Assembly: GCA_947577185.1 (NCBI GenBank)
Contig: CANPUE010000002.1
Location: 62,001 to 126,000 of the forward strand
Origin: an uncultured Lachnospiraceae bacterium
GTDB taxonomy: Bacteria > Bacillota > Clostridia > Lachnospirales > Lachnospiraceae
DNA: 64,000 nucleotides
Direction of reading: 5' to 3'
Positions 24,927 to 33,980 of the stretch are shown here, one piece after another. Within the stretch, counting starts at the first letter, position 1; each line of letters begins with the position of its first letter. The notes below the pieces were generated by a model. The model had not been told where the DNA came from, made no database searches, and was given only the letters and a program-made list of their open reading frames with translations. The position numbers were made by a program, and so were the translations under genes.

Positions 24927-27400
24927 AGCCATTCGTTCCAGAACCGTTCCACTCTGCCCGCGGTCTGCGAAATAGAGATCACTTCATAGTGACTCCATTC
25001 CCGCGGGAAGAGTCTTTGGTAAGCCGGATTTAGAAAACGCTCGTCTAAAAGCACGACAATGCCCACGTCATCCGCCGTGCGGATGACACGGCCTGCTGCC
25101 TGCAGTACTTTATTCATGCCCGGATATCTGTAGGCATAATCAAAGCCGTTCTCCCCCCAGCCGTCGAAATATTGTTTCAAGATCTCCCGCTCATTGCATA
25201 CCTGAGGCAGTCCGGTCCCGACAATAATCGCCCCAATCAGACTGTCGCTCTTCAGATCGATCCCCTCGCTGAAAATACCGCCCAGGACGCAAAAACCGAT
25301 GAGATTTTTCTCTTCCTCAACCTCGATGTCCATCTGAATAACATCCGAGAGCTCACAGGCCGCATTCCCCATAAAACGTCCAAGGAACGCCTCTCTGGAG
25401 CGTTCGCTCATATGATCTTCCTGAACGATGCATTCCGTCTCTTCATCCGCAAAATATTCCATAAAGCTGTCATAGACCTGTTTCAAAAAGGCATGTGAGG
25501 GGAAAAACACCATATAGTTGCCATGCCTGTTTTTGATGATTTCATGGATATAAGATGCGATATTATAATATTCCGTCTCACCGCGCCGCGTGTACTTACT
25601 CGTCACATCATTTCCGATATACAGTCCTCTTTTTTCCGGCAGAAATACCGATTGGGCGTAGACTTCATAATCGCCCTCCTGTGCGCCGAGCAGCGTCTTA
25701 TAATACTGGATCGGCAAAAGAGTAGCCGAGAACAAAATCGTGCTGCGCCCTCTCATCATGCATTCCTGCAGGTTCTTTGCCGGATTGACGCAGAGCAGCT
25801 TCAGCATAAAACTTCCATCTGATTCCATCTGGGAATAGGTGACATAGTTTTCATCCAGCAATTCATAAATGAACAAAAAATGCGACACTTCAAAGTAAAA
25901 CTCTAACACCGCTTTCCTAAGCTGGCTGCGCACCGGATCTGTTCCCCGGCTCTCTTCCTGCTCTTCCAGATAATCTTCCATTCCGCTGCTCAGGCGGCCG
26001 AGCGCCATGATAAAAGGACTTATGCTGTCTTCAATTCTATAGTTGACACACTCTTTTTTCAGGGCAAGCAGTTCCTTATTGCACTTCTCAAGCTGCTTTT
26101 CCAGTCTGCCGTCATACCCTTTTACTTCTTTTTTCAATTTCAGAAAATCTTCCTTCCGCAAAACGGCGCTGTACATCTCCCTTCCCCGCTCCACCAGATT
26201 GTGCGCCTCATCGATCAGAAAAATATGCTCCCCCCTGCTTCCTTCTGCAAAAAAACGCCGCAGATAAACATGCGGGTCAAACACATAATTATAATCACAG
26301 ATAACCGCATCAGAAAAAAGGCTCATATCCAGACACATCTCAAACGGACAGACCTGGCAGCGCCTCGCATATTCCTCTATTTTCTCTCTGTGGAAACTGT
26401 TTTCCTCTGACAGCAGCGCATACAGTGCCTCATTGATCCTGTCGTAATGCCCTCTCGCATAAGGACACGCCTCCGGGTTGCATTCCGTCTCTTCCTGAAA
26501 GCAGATCTTATCCTTTGCCGTCAGTATGACTGTCTTAAAGCGCAGTCCTCTCTCCCGCAGGATCTGAAAGGTATCCTCCGCAACCGTTCTCGTGATCGTC
26601 TTCGCTGTCAGATAAAAAATCTTCTCCCCGATGCCTTCCCCGACCGCCTTGACCGCCGGAAATATGGTGGAGACCGTCTTGCCGACACCTGTCGGCGCCT
26701 CAATAAACAGCTTCCGCTTATGGTAGATGGTCCGGTAAACATAAGACGCCAGTTCCTTCTGTCCCTCCCTGTAAGAAAAGGGAAATTGCAGCGCCTTGAT
26801 GGATGCCTGCCGCTCCCTTTGCCAGGCAAAACTAAAATCCGCCCACTTCCGGTACTGCCTCATGACATCCTCAAACCACTCTTCCAATTCTGTCAAAGTA
26901 TATTCATGATGAAAGTAACGTATCTCCTCCGTGTCGAGGTGGCAGTATGTCATTCTGATACGAATGGATCTTAAATGATTTTGCTTCGCAAAAATAAACG
27001 CATAACATTTCGCCTGCGCCAGATGCACCGGTACGGCCTGTCTCATCTTCACAAGATCACGATACGTTCCCTTGATCTCATCGATCGTCACCATCAAATG
27101 CGCAGTCTCGTCGACTGGAAGTGCGCCGTCTACAAGTTCCGGCACGGCGCTCCGATCACCGGCCGCATCTATGATAATGCCGTCTGCCCGTCCTTCGATG
27201 AGAATGTCGTATTCCTCTGTCTGATAACAGTAGCGCAGGCCGACTTCCGCATGATAATTCGAGCCCATGCGTCTCTGAATCATGCGGTGAATGCGTCCGC
27301 CCTCCTGCATGGCGTCTGCCGATGAAGTTTTGCGGTTGTCAATATCTCCGGCACGCAGAATAAATTCCACAAGCCCTCTGACGGAAATGCGAATCTCCAT
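24923..27400 (-). CDS. PD-(D/E)XK nuclease-like plus Rad3/DinG-type helicase fusion
   Basis: An 825-residue protein. The N-terminal ~180 residues look like a RecB/Cas4-type nuclease (EGRADGIII followed by VTIDEIKG, then a QAKCYAFIF helix). From about 215 it is a superfamily 2 XPD/DinG-like helicase: [11 protein letters not shown], Walker [14 protein letters not shown] as [13 protein letters not shown], and C-terminal [10 protein letters not shown] and [12 protein letters not shown]. Cysteines in [12 protein letters not shown] and CQVCPFEMC fit an iron-sulfur cluster. It probably processes branched or damaged DNA. The convergent neighbour is nfo. Confidence 0.87.
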   Translation of the reverse strand: MEIRISVRGLVEFILRAGDIDNRKTSSADAMQEGGRIHRMIQRRMGSNYHAEVGLRYCYQTEEYDILIEGRADGIIIDAAGDRSAVPELVDGALPVDETAHLMVTIDEIKGTYRDLVKMRQAVPVHLAQAKCYAFIFAKQNHLRSIRIRMTYCHLDTEEIRYFHHEYTLTELEEWFEDVMRQYRKWADFSFAWQRERQASIKALQFPFSYREGQKELASYVYRTIYHKRKLFIEAPTGVGKTVSTIFPAVKAVGEGIGEKIFYLTAKTITRTVAEDTFQILRERGLRFKTVILTAKDKICFQEETECNPEACPYARGHYDRINEALYALLSEENSFHREKIEEYARRCQVCPFEMCLDMSLFSDAVICDYNYVFDPHVYLRRFFAEGSRGEHIFLIDEAHNLVERGREMYSAVLRKEDFLKLKKEVKGYDGRLEKQLEKCNKELLALKKECVNYRIEDSISPFIMALGRLSSGMEDYLEEQEESRGTDPVRSQLRKAVLEFYFEVSHFLFIYELLDENYVTYSQMESDGSFMLKLLCVNPAKNLQECMMRGRSTILFSATLLPIQYYKTLLGAQEGDYEVYAQSVFLPEKRGLYIGNDVTSKYTRRGETEYYNIASYIHEIIKNRHGNYMVFFPSHAFLKQVYDSFMEYFADEETECIVQEDHMSERSREAFLGRFMGNAACELSDVIQMDIEVEEEKNLIGFCVLGGIFSEGIDLKSDSLIGAIIVGTGLPQVCNEREILKQYFDGWGENGFDYAYRYPGMNKVLQAAGRVIRTADDVGIVVLLDERFLNPAYQRLFPREWSHYEVISISQTAGRVERFWNEWL

Positions 27401-27502
27401 AAGTACGGTTTTCCTTTCTCTCTGCCTTGAACAGCCGTCCCCGTCCTTTCATTGCCCTTTCATTCCTGACACAAAAAACCGGCACAAAAACTGCCGCAAA
27501 AA

Positions 27503-27541
27503 ACTCCCTACCAAGATATTACGCTATCTTGCATAGGGAGT
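27503..27541 (-). terminator. Terminator of the HPr-like gene
   Basis: ACTCCCTA pairs with TAGGGAGT and the inner CAAGATA pairs with TATCTTG. Six T follow on the minus strand. It lies just after the HPr-like stop codon and upstream of the helicase gene. Confidence 0.88.
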
Positions 27542-27567
27542 CAATGAAGTATATTTTGTTCCGTTTC

Positions 27568-27798
27568 TTAACAGGCTACTGCAAATTTCTGCAGATAATT
27601 CTCAAAATCAGAATCATAACCGTTGCAGGTCACTGTCAATATCTGATCGAAGTTCAATCCCAAAACGCCAATGATGGATTTGGCATCTACTATGAAACTG
27701 TTATAGGAAATATCCACATCGAACAAACATTTTGTAGCAGCAGCTACGAATCCCTTTACTTCATCCGGCCTTAATTTAATTTTGTGCTGCATCATCAT
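27568..27798 (-). CDS. HPr-like protein lacking the active-site histidine
   Basis: A 76-residue HPr-fold protein. The region that normally holds His15 reads KLRPDEVKGFVAAA with no His, so it cannot carry the PTS phosphate. The regulatory-serine segment is kept as DAKSIIGVLGL. That combination is Crh-like and suggests a role in catabolite regulation rather than sugar transport. The first of three consecutive ATG codons (27798) has AAGGAGG six bases upstream. It is a single gene with its own promoter and terminator. Confidence 0.82.
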   Translation of the reverse strand: MMMQHKIKLRPDEVKGFVAAATKCLFDVDISYNSFIVDAKSIIGVLGLNFDQILTVTCNGYDSDFENYLQKFAVAC

Positions 27799-27898
27799 AA
27801 ACACCCTCCTTGTCATTTTTAATGGATAGCAATTCTGTAGAAATCGTTTTCCCTTTTATTATTAGCTGCTATGACTTCTTTCGATGTCATTTTCTGTT

Positions 27899-27926
27899 AT
27901 TATACTATAATCTTTTCGTTTGTAAA
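27899..27926 (-). promoter_or_regulatory. Promoter of the HPr-like gene
   Basis: On the minus strand TTTACA (27921-27926) and TATAAT (27899-27904) are separated by 16 bp, about 100 bp upstream of the start codon. Confidence 0.7.
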
Positions 27927-28065
27927 GTGAAATTTATTGTTGCTAAAACTCATACAATTCCACCGTTTTTTGCAGTTTTATCATACGCAGACATTTTTAC
28001 AGAACCTCTTTGGTCATTGTGTCCAATCCATTTTTATAACTTTACCCGGCTAAAGCACATTTTTC

Positions 28066-28839
28066 TCACTTTTTTACAAATTCCACCATATATTCTTGGA
28101 ATCTAAGCGGTAACATCTGCTGCTGCAATTTCAGGTTTTTGCGTTCCCTGATCGCAATCGTCTGGCAGAACATCGTAAAAAGTTCCCGATACGCTTCCTC
28201 TTTTTCCGATCTGGGGGCCGATTCCCCGACAGGTTCTTCTAAACCAGATACCAGATACCACTCCCCTCCCGCCGGATGTACTCCATACAGATCTCTCTTT
28301 TCATCGTAAATCACAAAGTTCTCCAAAGGCAGCCTGTCGGCAAAATGAGGCATCAGAAACGAGACCACATTGCACTTGGGCCCGATTTTGGAATACAGGA
28401 TCCCCTGCCTGAGTTCCTCGAATCTGACAAACTCAAGCAGATGATGTATCTCATTGGCCGCATTCCTTGAAAGGCGGAAAAGAAGTTCCACGAACGGATT
28501 CGTCAGGTGCTCCAGTACCCGTCTTCCATATCCGTTTGTGATACCGTCCACCACAGTCTGATAAACAGCCTGTCCCTTCCCGGCATCCTGCGTCGCAAGC
28601 GCCCTGCAGATACTGTAATAGACCTCTGTTCCAAGCCGTTTCTGTATGGTTTCCGCTACCTTCTTAGTCTTCACACAATCCGGGCGGATATACAAATAAG
28701 ATGCAAATAATCTTAAATTTTCTTCTTCACCGATCTGAATATGATTGTGCACATGCCCCTCACGTAAGGCATAGGCATCATAGATGCCGGTGAAAACACC
28801 TTCTAAAGAATCTTCGCAGATCAAATACTTTTCCGTCAT
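28066..28839 (-). CDS. TIGR03915-family putative DNA repair protein
   Basis: A 257-residue protein resembling the TIGR03915 family (DUF4130 domain). Landmarks are YLICEDSLEGVFTGIYDAY, a central HLLEFVRFEELRQGILYSKI and PKCNVVSFLMPHFADRLP. It is the partner of the radical SAM protein encoded 35 bp upstream. The two families occur together across bacteria and are annotated as a putative DNA modification/repair pair. The biochemical role is not established. Confidence 0.88.
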   Translation of the reverse strand: MTEKYLICEDSLEGVFTGIYDAYALREGHVHNHIQIGEEENLRLFASYLYIRPDCVKTKKVAETIQKRLGTEVYYSICRALATQDAGKGQAVYQTVVDGITNGYGRRVLEHLTNPFVELLFRLSRNAANEIHHLLEFVRFEELRQGILYSKIGPKCNVVSFLMPHFADRLPLENFVIYDEKRDLYGVHPAGGEWYLVSGLEEPVGESAPRSEKEEAYRELFTMFCQTIAIRERKNLKLQQQMLPLRFQEYMVEFVKK

Positions 28840-28874
28840 TTTCTCTTTGTTCCTTTCACATAAGCCGCTGCAGG

Positions 28875-30161
28875 TCAGGAAAACAGCGACATCTGCTCAT
28901 ACCGCATCCCATCCGGTGAAAAAGGATATTTTTCTTTCTGGTAAGTCAGGTTCCTCACGATATAGTCTTCCTCCAGTTTCGTCGGATACATCATTCTGCC
29001 GCGGCATGTGATAAAATATAACGCCCGTTTCAAGACGACGCCTATTTTCTTCAAATCCTCAAAGGTTAACGGGCCAAAGCGCCTGGCGGCCACAATCCGT
29101 TTCGCACTTTTGACGCCGACGCCCGGTATTCTGAGCAAAAGCTGGTAATCCGCACGGTTCACCTCCACCGGAAACAGTTCTAGGTGCCTGACCGCCCAAT
29201 CTGCCTTGGGGTCGATCAGCATATTAAAATAAGGCCGCTCCTGCGTCAATAACTCTCCTACCGTAAAATCATAAAACCGCAGGAGAAAATCTGCCTGATA
29301 CAGACGGTGCTCCCGAAGCAGCGGCGGGCCGCCGGGAAGCGCCGGCAGTTCTTTGTCCTCATTCACATTGACAAAGGCAGAATAATACACCCTCTTTAGA
29401 GAAAACTTCTGATACAGGCTCTCTGCAACCGACATGATCTGATAATCACTCTCCGGTATCGCCCCCACGATCATCTGTGTCGACTGGCCCGCCTCACAAA
29501 AACGCGGTGCGTTACGGTATAACACCAGTTCGTCCTTATTCTGTGCAATCCCGTTTTGTATTAACTTCATCGGCTTTAGTATCGTTTTCCGGTGCTTGTT
29601 CGGCGCGAGCTGCTGCAGACCGTCCGCCGTCGCCAGTTCCAGATTCACACTCATACGGTCCGCCAGAAAACCCGCCTTGCTCACCAGCTCCGGAGCAGCC
29701 CCCGGAATCGCCTTTACATGGATATATCCCTGAAAGCGGTGCACGGTGCGCAGTTTATAAAGTGTCTGGCAGATCAGTTCCATCGTATAATCCGGGCTGT
29801 ATAAGATTCCTGAACTAAGAAACAATCCTTCTATATAATTACGCCTGTAAAACTCGATCGTCAGTTCGCAGACCTCGTCCGGCGTAAAAGAAGCCCGCGG
29901 TACGTCATTGGACTTGCGGTTCATACAATATTTGCAGTCAAAAATACATTCGTTTGTAAACAGGATCTTCAAAAGGGAAATACACCTCCCGTCGGCCGCA
30001 AAACTGTGGCACAGCCCTGCCTTTACCGTATTTCCAATCCCTTTGCCGTCCCCCGCGCGGGAGGAACCGCTTGAACTGCAGGATACGTCATATTTGGCCG
30101 CATCCCCGAGAATATTCAGTTTTTCCATTAAAGACATGGATGGGGAAATCCTCAGTTCCAT
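28875..30161 (-). CDS. TIGR03916-family radical SAM putative DNA modification/repair protein
   Basis: A 428-residue protein. The radical SAM cluster motif is CIFDCKYC (Cys72, Cys76, Cys79). A C-terminal helix-hairpin-helix, LLRIPGVGVKSAKRIVAARR (about 330-350), suits DNA binding. It forms a two-gene unit with the TIGR03915 protein. The order of domains, radical SAM then HhH, matches the family. The product of the radical chemistry is unknown. Confidence 0.9.
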   Translation of the reverse strand: MELRISPSMSLMEKLNILGDAAKYDVSCSSSGSSRAGDGKGIGNTVKAGLCHSFAADGRCISLLKILFTNECIFDCKYCMNRKSNDVPRASFTPDEVCELTIEFYRRNYIEGLFLSSGILYSPDYTMELICQTLYKLRTVHRFQGYIHVKAIPGAAPELVSKAGFLADRMSVNLELATADGLQQLAPNKHRKTILKPMKLIQNGIAQNKDELVLYRNAPRFCEAGQSTQMIVGAIPESDYQIMSVAESLYQKFSLKRVYYSAFVNVNEDKELPALPGGPPLLREHRLYQADFLLRFYDFTVGELLTQERPYFNMLIDPKADWAVRHLELFPVEVNRADYQLLLRIPGVGVKSAKRIVAARRFGPLTFEDLKKIGVVLKRALYFITCRGRMMYPTKLEEDYIVRNLTYQKEKYPFSPDGMRYEQMSLFS

Positions 30162-30301
30162 CCTTTACCCCCTGCCGGAACTTTCCTGTCCGGTCTTCTT
30201 TTATTCTGTATTAGAACATGTGTTCTTTTTGTATTCTAGCATACTCCGGCCGGGAGTGCAATAGGTTTTGCAAACATTTGTTCTAATTTATTTTTCACGT
30301 A

Positions 30302-30330
30302 TTGACGGGGTAAAAACAGAATACTATAAT
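30302..30330 (+). promoter_or_regulatory. Promoter of asnA
   Basis: TTGACG (30302-30307), 17 bp, TATAAT (30325-30330): a near-consensus housekeeping promoter about 57 bp upstream of the asnA ATG. Confidence 0.85.
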
Positions 30331-30345
30331 AATGTGAGAAAAAGT

Positions 30346-30375
30346 TCTTAACATAGAAAATCTTAACATAGAAAA
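30346..30375. repeat. 15-bp tandem duplication in the asnA leader
   Basis: TCTTAACATAGAAAA is repeated exactly and without a gap between the promoter and the ribosome site (AGAGG). It extends the untranslated leader and may be a recent slippage duplication. Confidence 0.85.
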
Positions 30376-30386
30376 GAGGTTAACCC

Positions 30387-31397
30387 ATGAATCATCTGAT
30401 TATCCCCAAAGACTATCAGTCTGCCCTGAATCTGCATGATACGCAGATTGGGATCAAAACCGTCAAAGATTTCTTCCAGACACTCCTGGCAGAACGTCTG
30501 AATCTGCTTCGTGTATCCGCCCCGTTGTTCGTCGATCCGGATTCCGGTCTGAACGATAACTTAAACGGCGTGGAACGTCCTGTCGTATTCGGCATCAAAG
30601 AGCAGAACGATGCGCAGGCTGAGATCGTGCATTCCCTTGCCAAATGGAAACGGTTTGCCTTACAGAAATACGGCTTTTCCTACGGAGAGGGGCTATATAC
30701 GGACATGAGCGCCATCCGCCGCGATGAAGTAACCGACAATATCCATTCTATCTATGTGGATCAGTGGGACTGGGAAAAGATTATTTCCAGGCAGGAGCGC
30801 AATCTGGATTTTCTGAAAGAGACCGTACGCACTGTCTACAAAGTGCTGCGCAAGACAGAAAAATATATGGCGATCCGCTACGATTACATAGAAGAGATCC
30901 TGCCGCATGATATTTATTTTATCACAACGCAGGAACTGGAAGACAGATTTCCCGACGCTTCGCCAAAAGAGCGGGAATACTTTATTGCCAAAGAAAAAGG
31001 CGCTGTGTGCCTGATGCAGATCGGCGATCTGTTAAAATCCGGTGAAAAGCACGACGGACGCGCACCCGACTATGACGATTGGGCCCTGAATGCCGATATT
31101 GTCGTCTACTATCCGGTTTTGGATATCGCTCTGGAACTTTCCTCCATGGGCATCCGTGTGGATAAAGAATCCCTGACTGCGCAGCTTGCCAAAGCCGGCT
31201 GTCCGGAAAGAGCAGACCTTCCCTTCCAGAAGGCCGTATTAAATGATGAAGTGCCCCTTACAGTCGGCGGCGGCATCGGACAGTCGCGTATCTGTATGTT
31301 CTTCCTGCGTAAGGCACACATCGGAGAAGTCCAGTCTTCCATGTGGCCGGCAAATGTCGTGGAAGAGGCTGCCAGATACGGAATACCGCTTCTATAG
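30387..31397 (+). CDS. asnA: Aspartate-ammonia ligase (asparagine synthetase A)
   Basis: A 336-residue class II aminoacyl-tRNA-synthetase-like enzyme of the usual AsnA size. Recognisable segments are KTVKDFFQTLLAERLNLLRV, FGIKEQNDAQAEIVHSLAKW, DQWDWEKII and the C-terminal LTVGGGIGQSRICMFFLRKAHIGEVQ. It makes asparagine from aspartate, ammonia and ATP in the cytosol. It is a single gene with a strong promoter. The gltBD genes nearby also deal with ammonia assimilation. Confidence 0.96.
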   Translation: MNHLIIPKDYQSALNLHDTQIGIKTVKDFFQTLLAERLNLLRVSAPLFVDPDSGLNDNLNGVERPVVFGIKEQNDAQAEIVHSLAKWKRFALQKYGFSYGEGLYTDMSAIRRDEVTDNIHSIYVDQWDWEKIISRQERNLDFLKETVRTVYKVLRKTEKYMAIRYDYIEEILPHDIYFITTQELEDRFPDASPKEREYFIAKEKGAVCLMQIGDLLKSGEKHDGRAPDYDDWALNADIVVYYPVLDIALELSSMGIRVDKESLTAQLAKAGCPERADLPFQKAVLNDEVPLTVGGGIGQSRICMFFLRKAHIGEVQSSMWPANVVEEAARYGIPLL

Positions 31398-31399
31398 TC

Positions 31400-31490
31400 T
31401 GCGAAAAACCTGCCGCGCAAGTCTTTTTCTCACGGGAGAATGCCCCAAAAACGGCTGTTCTCCCTGACAGGCGCGACACTCTTTTTCGCA
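31400..31490 (+). terminator. Nested inverted repeats after asnA
   Basis: TGCGAAAAA (31400) pairs with TTTTTCGCA (31482-31490), enclosing GGGAGAA (31434) and TTCTCCC (31458-31464). Downstream T-rich sequence is limited. It is probably the asnA terminator, facing the convergent gene. Confidence 0.45.
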
Positions 31491-31532
31491 TCGGCTGTCT
31501 CCGTCCGGCCGCTTCCGGCATAAAATCCCGCA

Positions 31533-32024
31533 TCATAGAATCTTTTTGGCTTCCTCGTACCTGCTCACAGTCGTTCCCAGCCCTTCACATGCCTTTTCCA
31601 GCGTTACCTGAAAAAAACGCATAACGTTCTCAATATCCGTCACCAGGCGCATTGCCTCACCGCATTTTATTCCTTCTTCCCGGCCTTTCCGTTCATACTG
31701 ATCAAACAATTCACACATGCTTACTTCATCCTCCTCCCTGATTCCCTGTGCTTTGAGCCATTCCTCTACGTCATCGATATCAGTTTCTCCCGAAAGAACC
31801 CTGATCCGTCCGTCAATCAACTCATACTTAGACAAATCTTCGTACTGGTCTCTGAGCCGTTCCCTTCCCTGATAAATCGTCTCCGTCGGCCCCGGCCACA
31901 GGCTCTTTGCATCCGTCAATGCCTGCCCCTGATATAATAGAGCATTGATCGTATCCGCCGCAATATCCGGGAATGCCATAAATTCTTTCTCGACAGTATC
32001 CATTTTTTCTTTGGTTTTGTTCAT
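31533..32024 (-). pseudogene. Rpn-family (PD-(D/E)XK transposase-like) protein with the core deleted
   Basis: A 163-residue frame with a proper start (AGGAGG, ATG at 32024). The first ~70 residues (KEFMAFPDIAADTINALLYQG, RERLRDQYEDLSKYE) match the N-terminus of Rpn recombination-promoting nuclease proteins. The last ~85 (DIDDVEEWLKAQG, CELFDQYERKGREEGI) match their C-terminus. Full-length members are near 300 residues, so the central nuclease core is missing in frame, with the junction near residue 76. It is probably inactive, unless the remainder has a regulatory role. Confidence 0.65.
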
Positions 32025-32420
32025 TGTCCTTTCCTCCTCCTGTCCGCAGAAGAGCAAAGCAGGGCAACGAAGCACCGTCTGTTTCAATAATCACTGCCTG
32101 ATAAAAATCTTCTGCTATTTTCTGTTTGTCCGCCGGTCGCCCCGGCGCAGTGTTTTTGGAAAATAAGCATACGATCATCGGCTAAAACCCGATCATAACA
32201 GATTTTTAATCAGACAGGGAATCTCTTTCCCATAAACAATCAGAACAGATCTATAGATTACATCTCCATATGCTTAATTCGATGACATCAGTATATCATG
32301 AAATGAAGCATCTTTCAATGGTATTTCGATTTTTTATAAGCAGTTACGCCAAAATGTTACGCCAAAACCCCGTGACTGCCAAAACAGCCACAGGGTTTTA
32401 TCCTTACATCACTTTATTGT
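32025..32420. other. Gap between the Rpn remnant and gltD
   Basis: No convincing gene. It contains the upstream region of the Rpn remnant, a 13-bp tandem repeat (GTTACGCCAAAA at 32343 and 32356) and the gltD terminator. Confidence 0.6.
32366..32397 (-). terminator. Terminator of gltBD
   Basis: AACCC-C-GTG-A-CT pairs with AG-C-CAC-A-GGGTT around an eight-base loop, followed by TTTT on the minus strand, 24 bp after the gltD stop codon. Confidence 0.75.
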
Positions 32421-33914
32421 TCACTGCACATACAGATTGGAATACCCCATCAGACTCTCATCCACTTCCCTGGCGCACTCTCTTCCCTGGCGGATGGCTT
32501 TGACGACCAGCGACTGGCCTGTGTGCATGTCTCCCGCCGCAAAGACGTTATTGACGTTTGTCCTGAATCCCCCCTTTTCTGTCTTTACATTGCTTCTCAC
32601 ATCAAGCGCTACCCTGAAGGCATCGGTCACGTATTTCTGGCTTCCGAGAAATCCTGCCGCGATCAGCACGATATCGGCATCCAGCAGTTTTTCGCTTCCG
32701 GGCACTTCCTTCATCTGCATCTGTCCTGTCTGTGTATCCTTTTCCCGGGAAAGTCTGACAACCTTTACTTTTCTGAGACTGCCGTCCTTATCTTTGACAA
32801 ACTCTTTGACCGTGGATTCATAAATGCGCGGGTCGTGTCCGTATACGGCAATCGCTTCTTCCTGTCCGTAATCGGTCTTACAGACTCTGGGCCATTCCGG
32901 CCACGGATTGTTCTCCGCTCTGGTATCGGGCGCTTTTGGCATCATTTCGATCTGCGTCACGGATTTCGCGCCGTGACGGACCGCGGTTCCCACGCAGTCG
33001 TTTCCCGTATCGCCGCCTCCAATAATAACAACCGTTTTGTTTTTGGTGTCCACATACTTTTTGTCCTTAAATCCTGAATCCAGAAGACTCTTCGTATTTC
33101 TGCCCAGAAAATCGACTGCAAAATAGATCCCTTTGGCGTCCCTGCCCGGCACGTCGATGTCTCTCGGATTGGAAGCGCCGCAGGCGAGCACAACGCGGTC
33201 AAACTCTTTTAACAGCTTATCCGCTTTTACCGTTTTCCCGATATCTGAATTTGTCACAAATGTAACGCCCTCTTCTTCCATCACCCTGATCTTGCGCGTA
33301 ATCGTCTGCTTTTCCAGTTTCATATTCGGGATTCCGTACATCAGGAGACCGCCGACTCTGTCAGAACGCTCGAATACGGTAACGGAATGTCCTCTTTTAT
33401 TAAGCTGATCCGCCACGGTAAGGCCGGCCGGGCCGCTTCCGACGACCGCCACGGTCTTTCCGGTTCTGGTCCTGGGCGGCTTTGCGGCCGCATAGCCGCA
33501 GGCATAGGCATTTTCGATGATCGCATACTCGTTTTCTTTTGCAGCAACCGGTTCTCCCGCCAGATTGCAGGTACAGGCCGCTTCGCACAGTGCAGGGCAG
33601 ACTCTCGATGTAAATTCCGGGAAGTTGTTGGTCTTATGCAGGCGGTAATAGGCCTGCTCCCAGTTGCCCGTATAGACAAGGTCATTCCATTCCGGCACAA
33701 GATTGTGCAGCGGACAGCCGGAGGTCATACCGCAAAGTGTCATCCCCGACTGGCAGAAGGGAACGCCGCAGTCCATACAGCGCGCTCCCTGAAGCTGCTG
33801 TTCCTCCAAAGAAAGATGCTCATGAAATTCGTTAAAATTCCTGATGCGCTGTCTGGGACTTACATCCACGGAAACTTTGCGCTCATAATCCATAAATCCA
33901 GTTGGTTTTCCCAT
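32421..33914 (-). CDS. gltD: Glutamate synthase small subunit
   Basis: A 497-residue flavoprotein. N-terminal cysteines for iron-sulfur clusters appear in ARCMDCGVPFCQSG and CGMTSGCPLHN. The FAD-binding motif is VAVVGSGPAGLTVA and the NADPH-binding motif VVIIGGGDTGNDC. The ATG at 33914 (MGKPTGFMDYERK) has AGGAGGAG upstream. With GltB it reduces glutamine plus 2-oxoglutarate to two glutamates. It follows gltB by 66 bp in one operon. Confidence 0.96.
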   Translation of the reverse strand: MGKPTGFMDYERKVSVDVSPRQRIRNFNEFHEHLSLEEQQLQGARCMDCGVPFCQSGMTLCGMTSGCPLHNLVPEWNDLVYTGNWEQAYYRLHKTNNFPEFTSRVCPALCEAACTCNLAGEPVAAKENEYAIIENAYACGYAAAKPPRTRTGKTVAVVGSGPAGLTVADQLNKRGHSVTVFERSDRVGGLLMYGIPNMKLEKQTITRKIRVMEEEGVTFVTNSDIGKTVKADKLLKEFDRVVLACGASNPRDIDVPGRDAKGIYFAVDFLGRNTKSLLDSGFKDKKYVDTKNKTVVIIGGGDTGNDCVGTAVRHGAKSVTQIEMMPKAPDTRAENNPWPEWPRVCKTDYGQEEAIAVYGHDPRIYESTVKEFVKDKDGSLRKVKVVRLSREKDTQTGQMQMKEVPGSEKLLDADIVLIAAGFLGSQKYVTDAFRVALDVRSNVKTEKGGFRTNVNNVFAAGDMHTGQSLVVKAIRQGRECAREVDESLMGYSNLYVQ

Positions 33915-33980
33915 TTTTCTCCTCCTGTTATACCGCTTATGCGGCAAATTCTTCGCGCCTTAATCTGCTTCAATCCGCTT

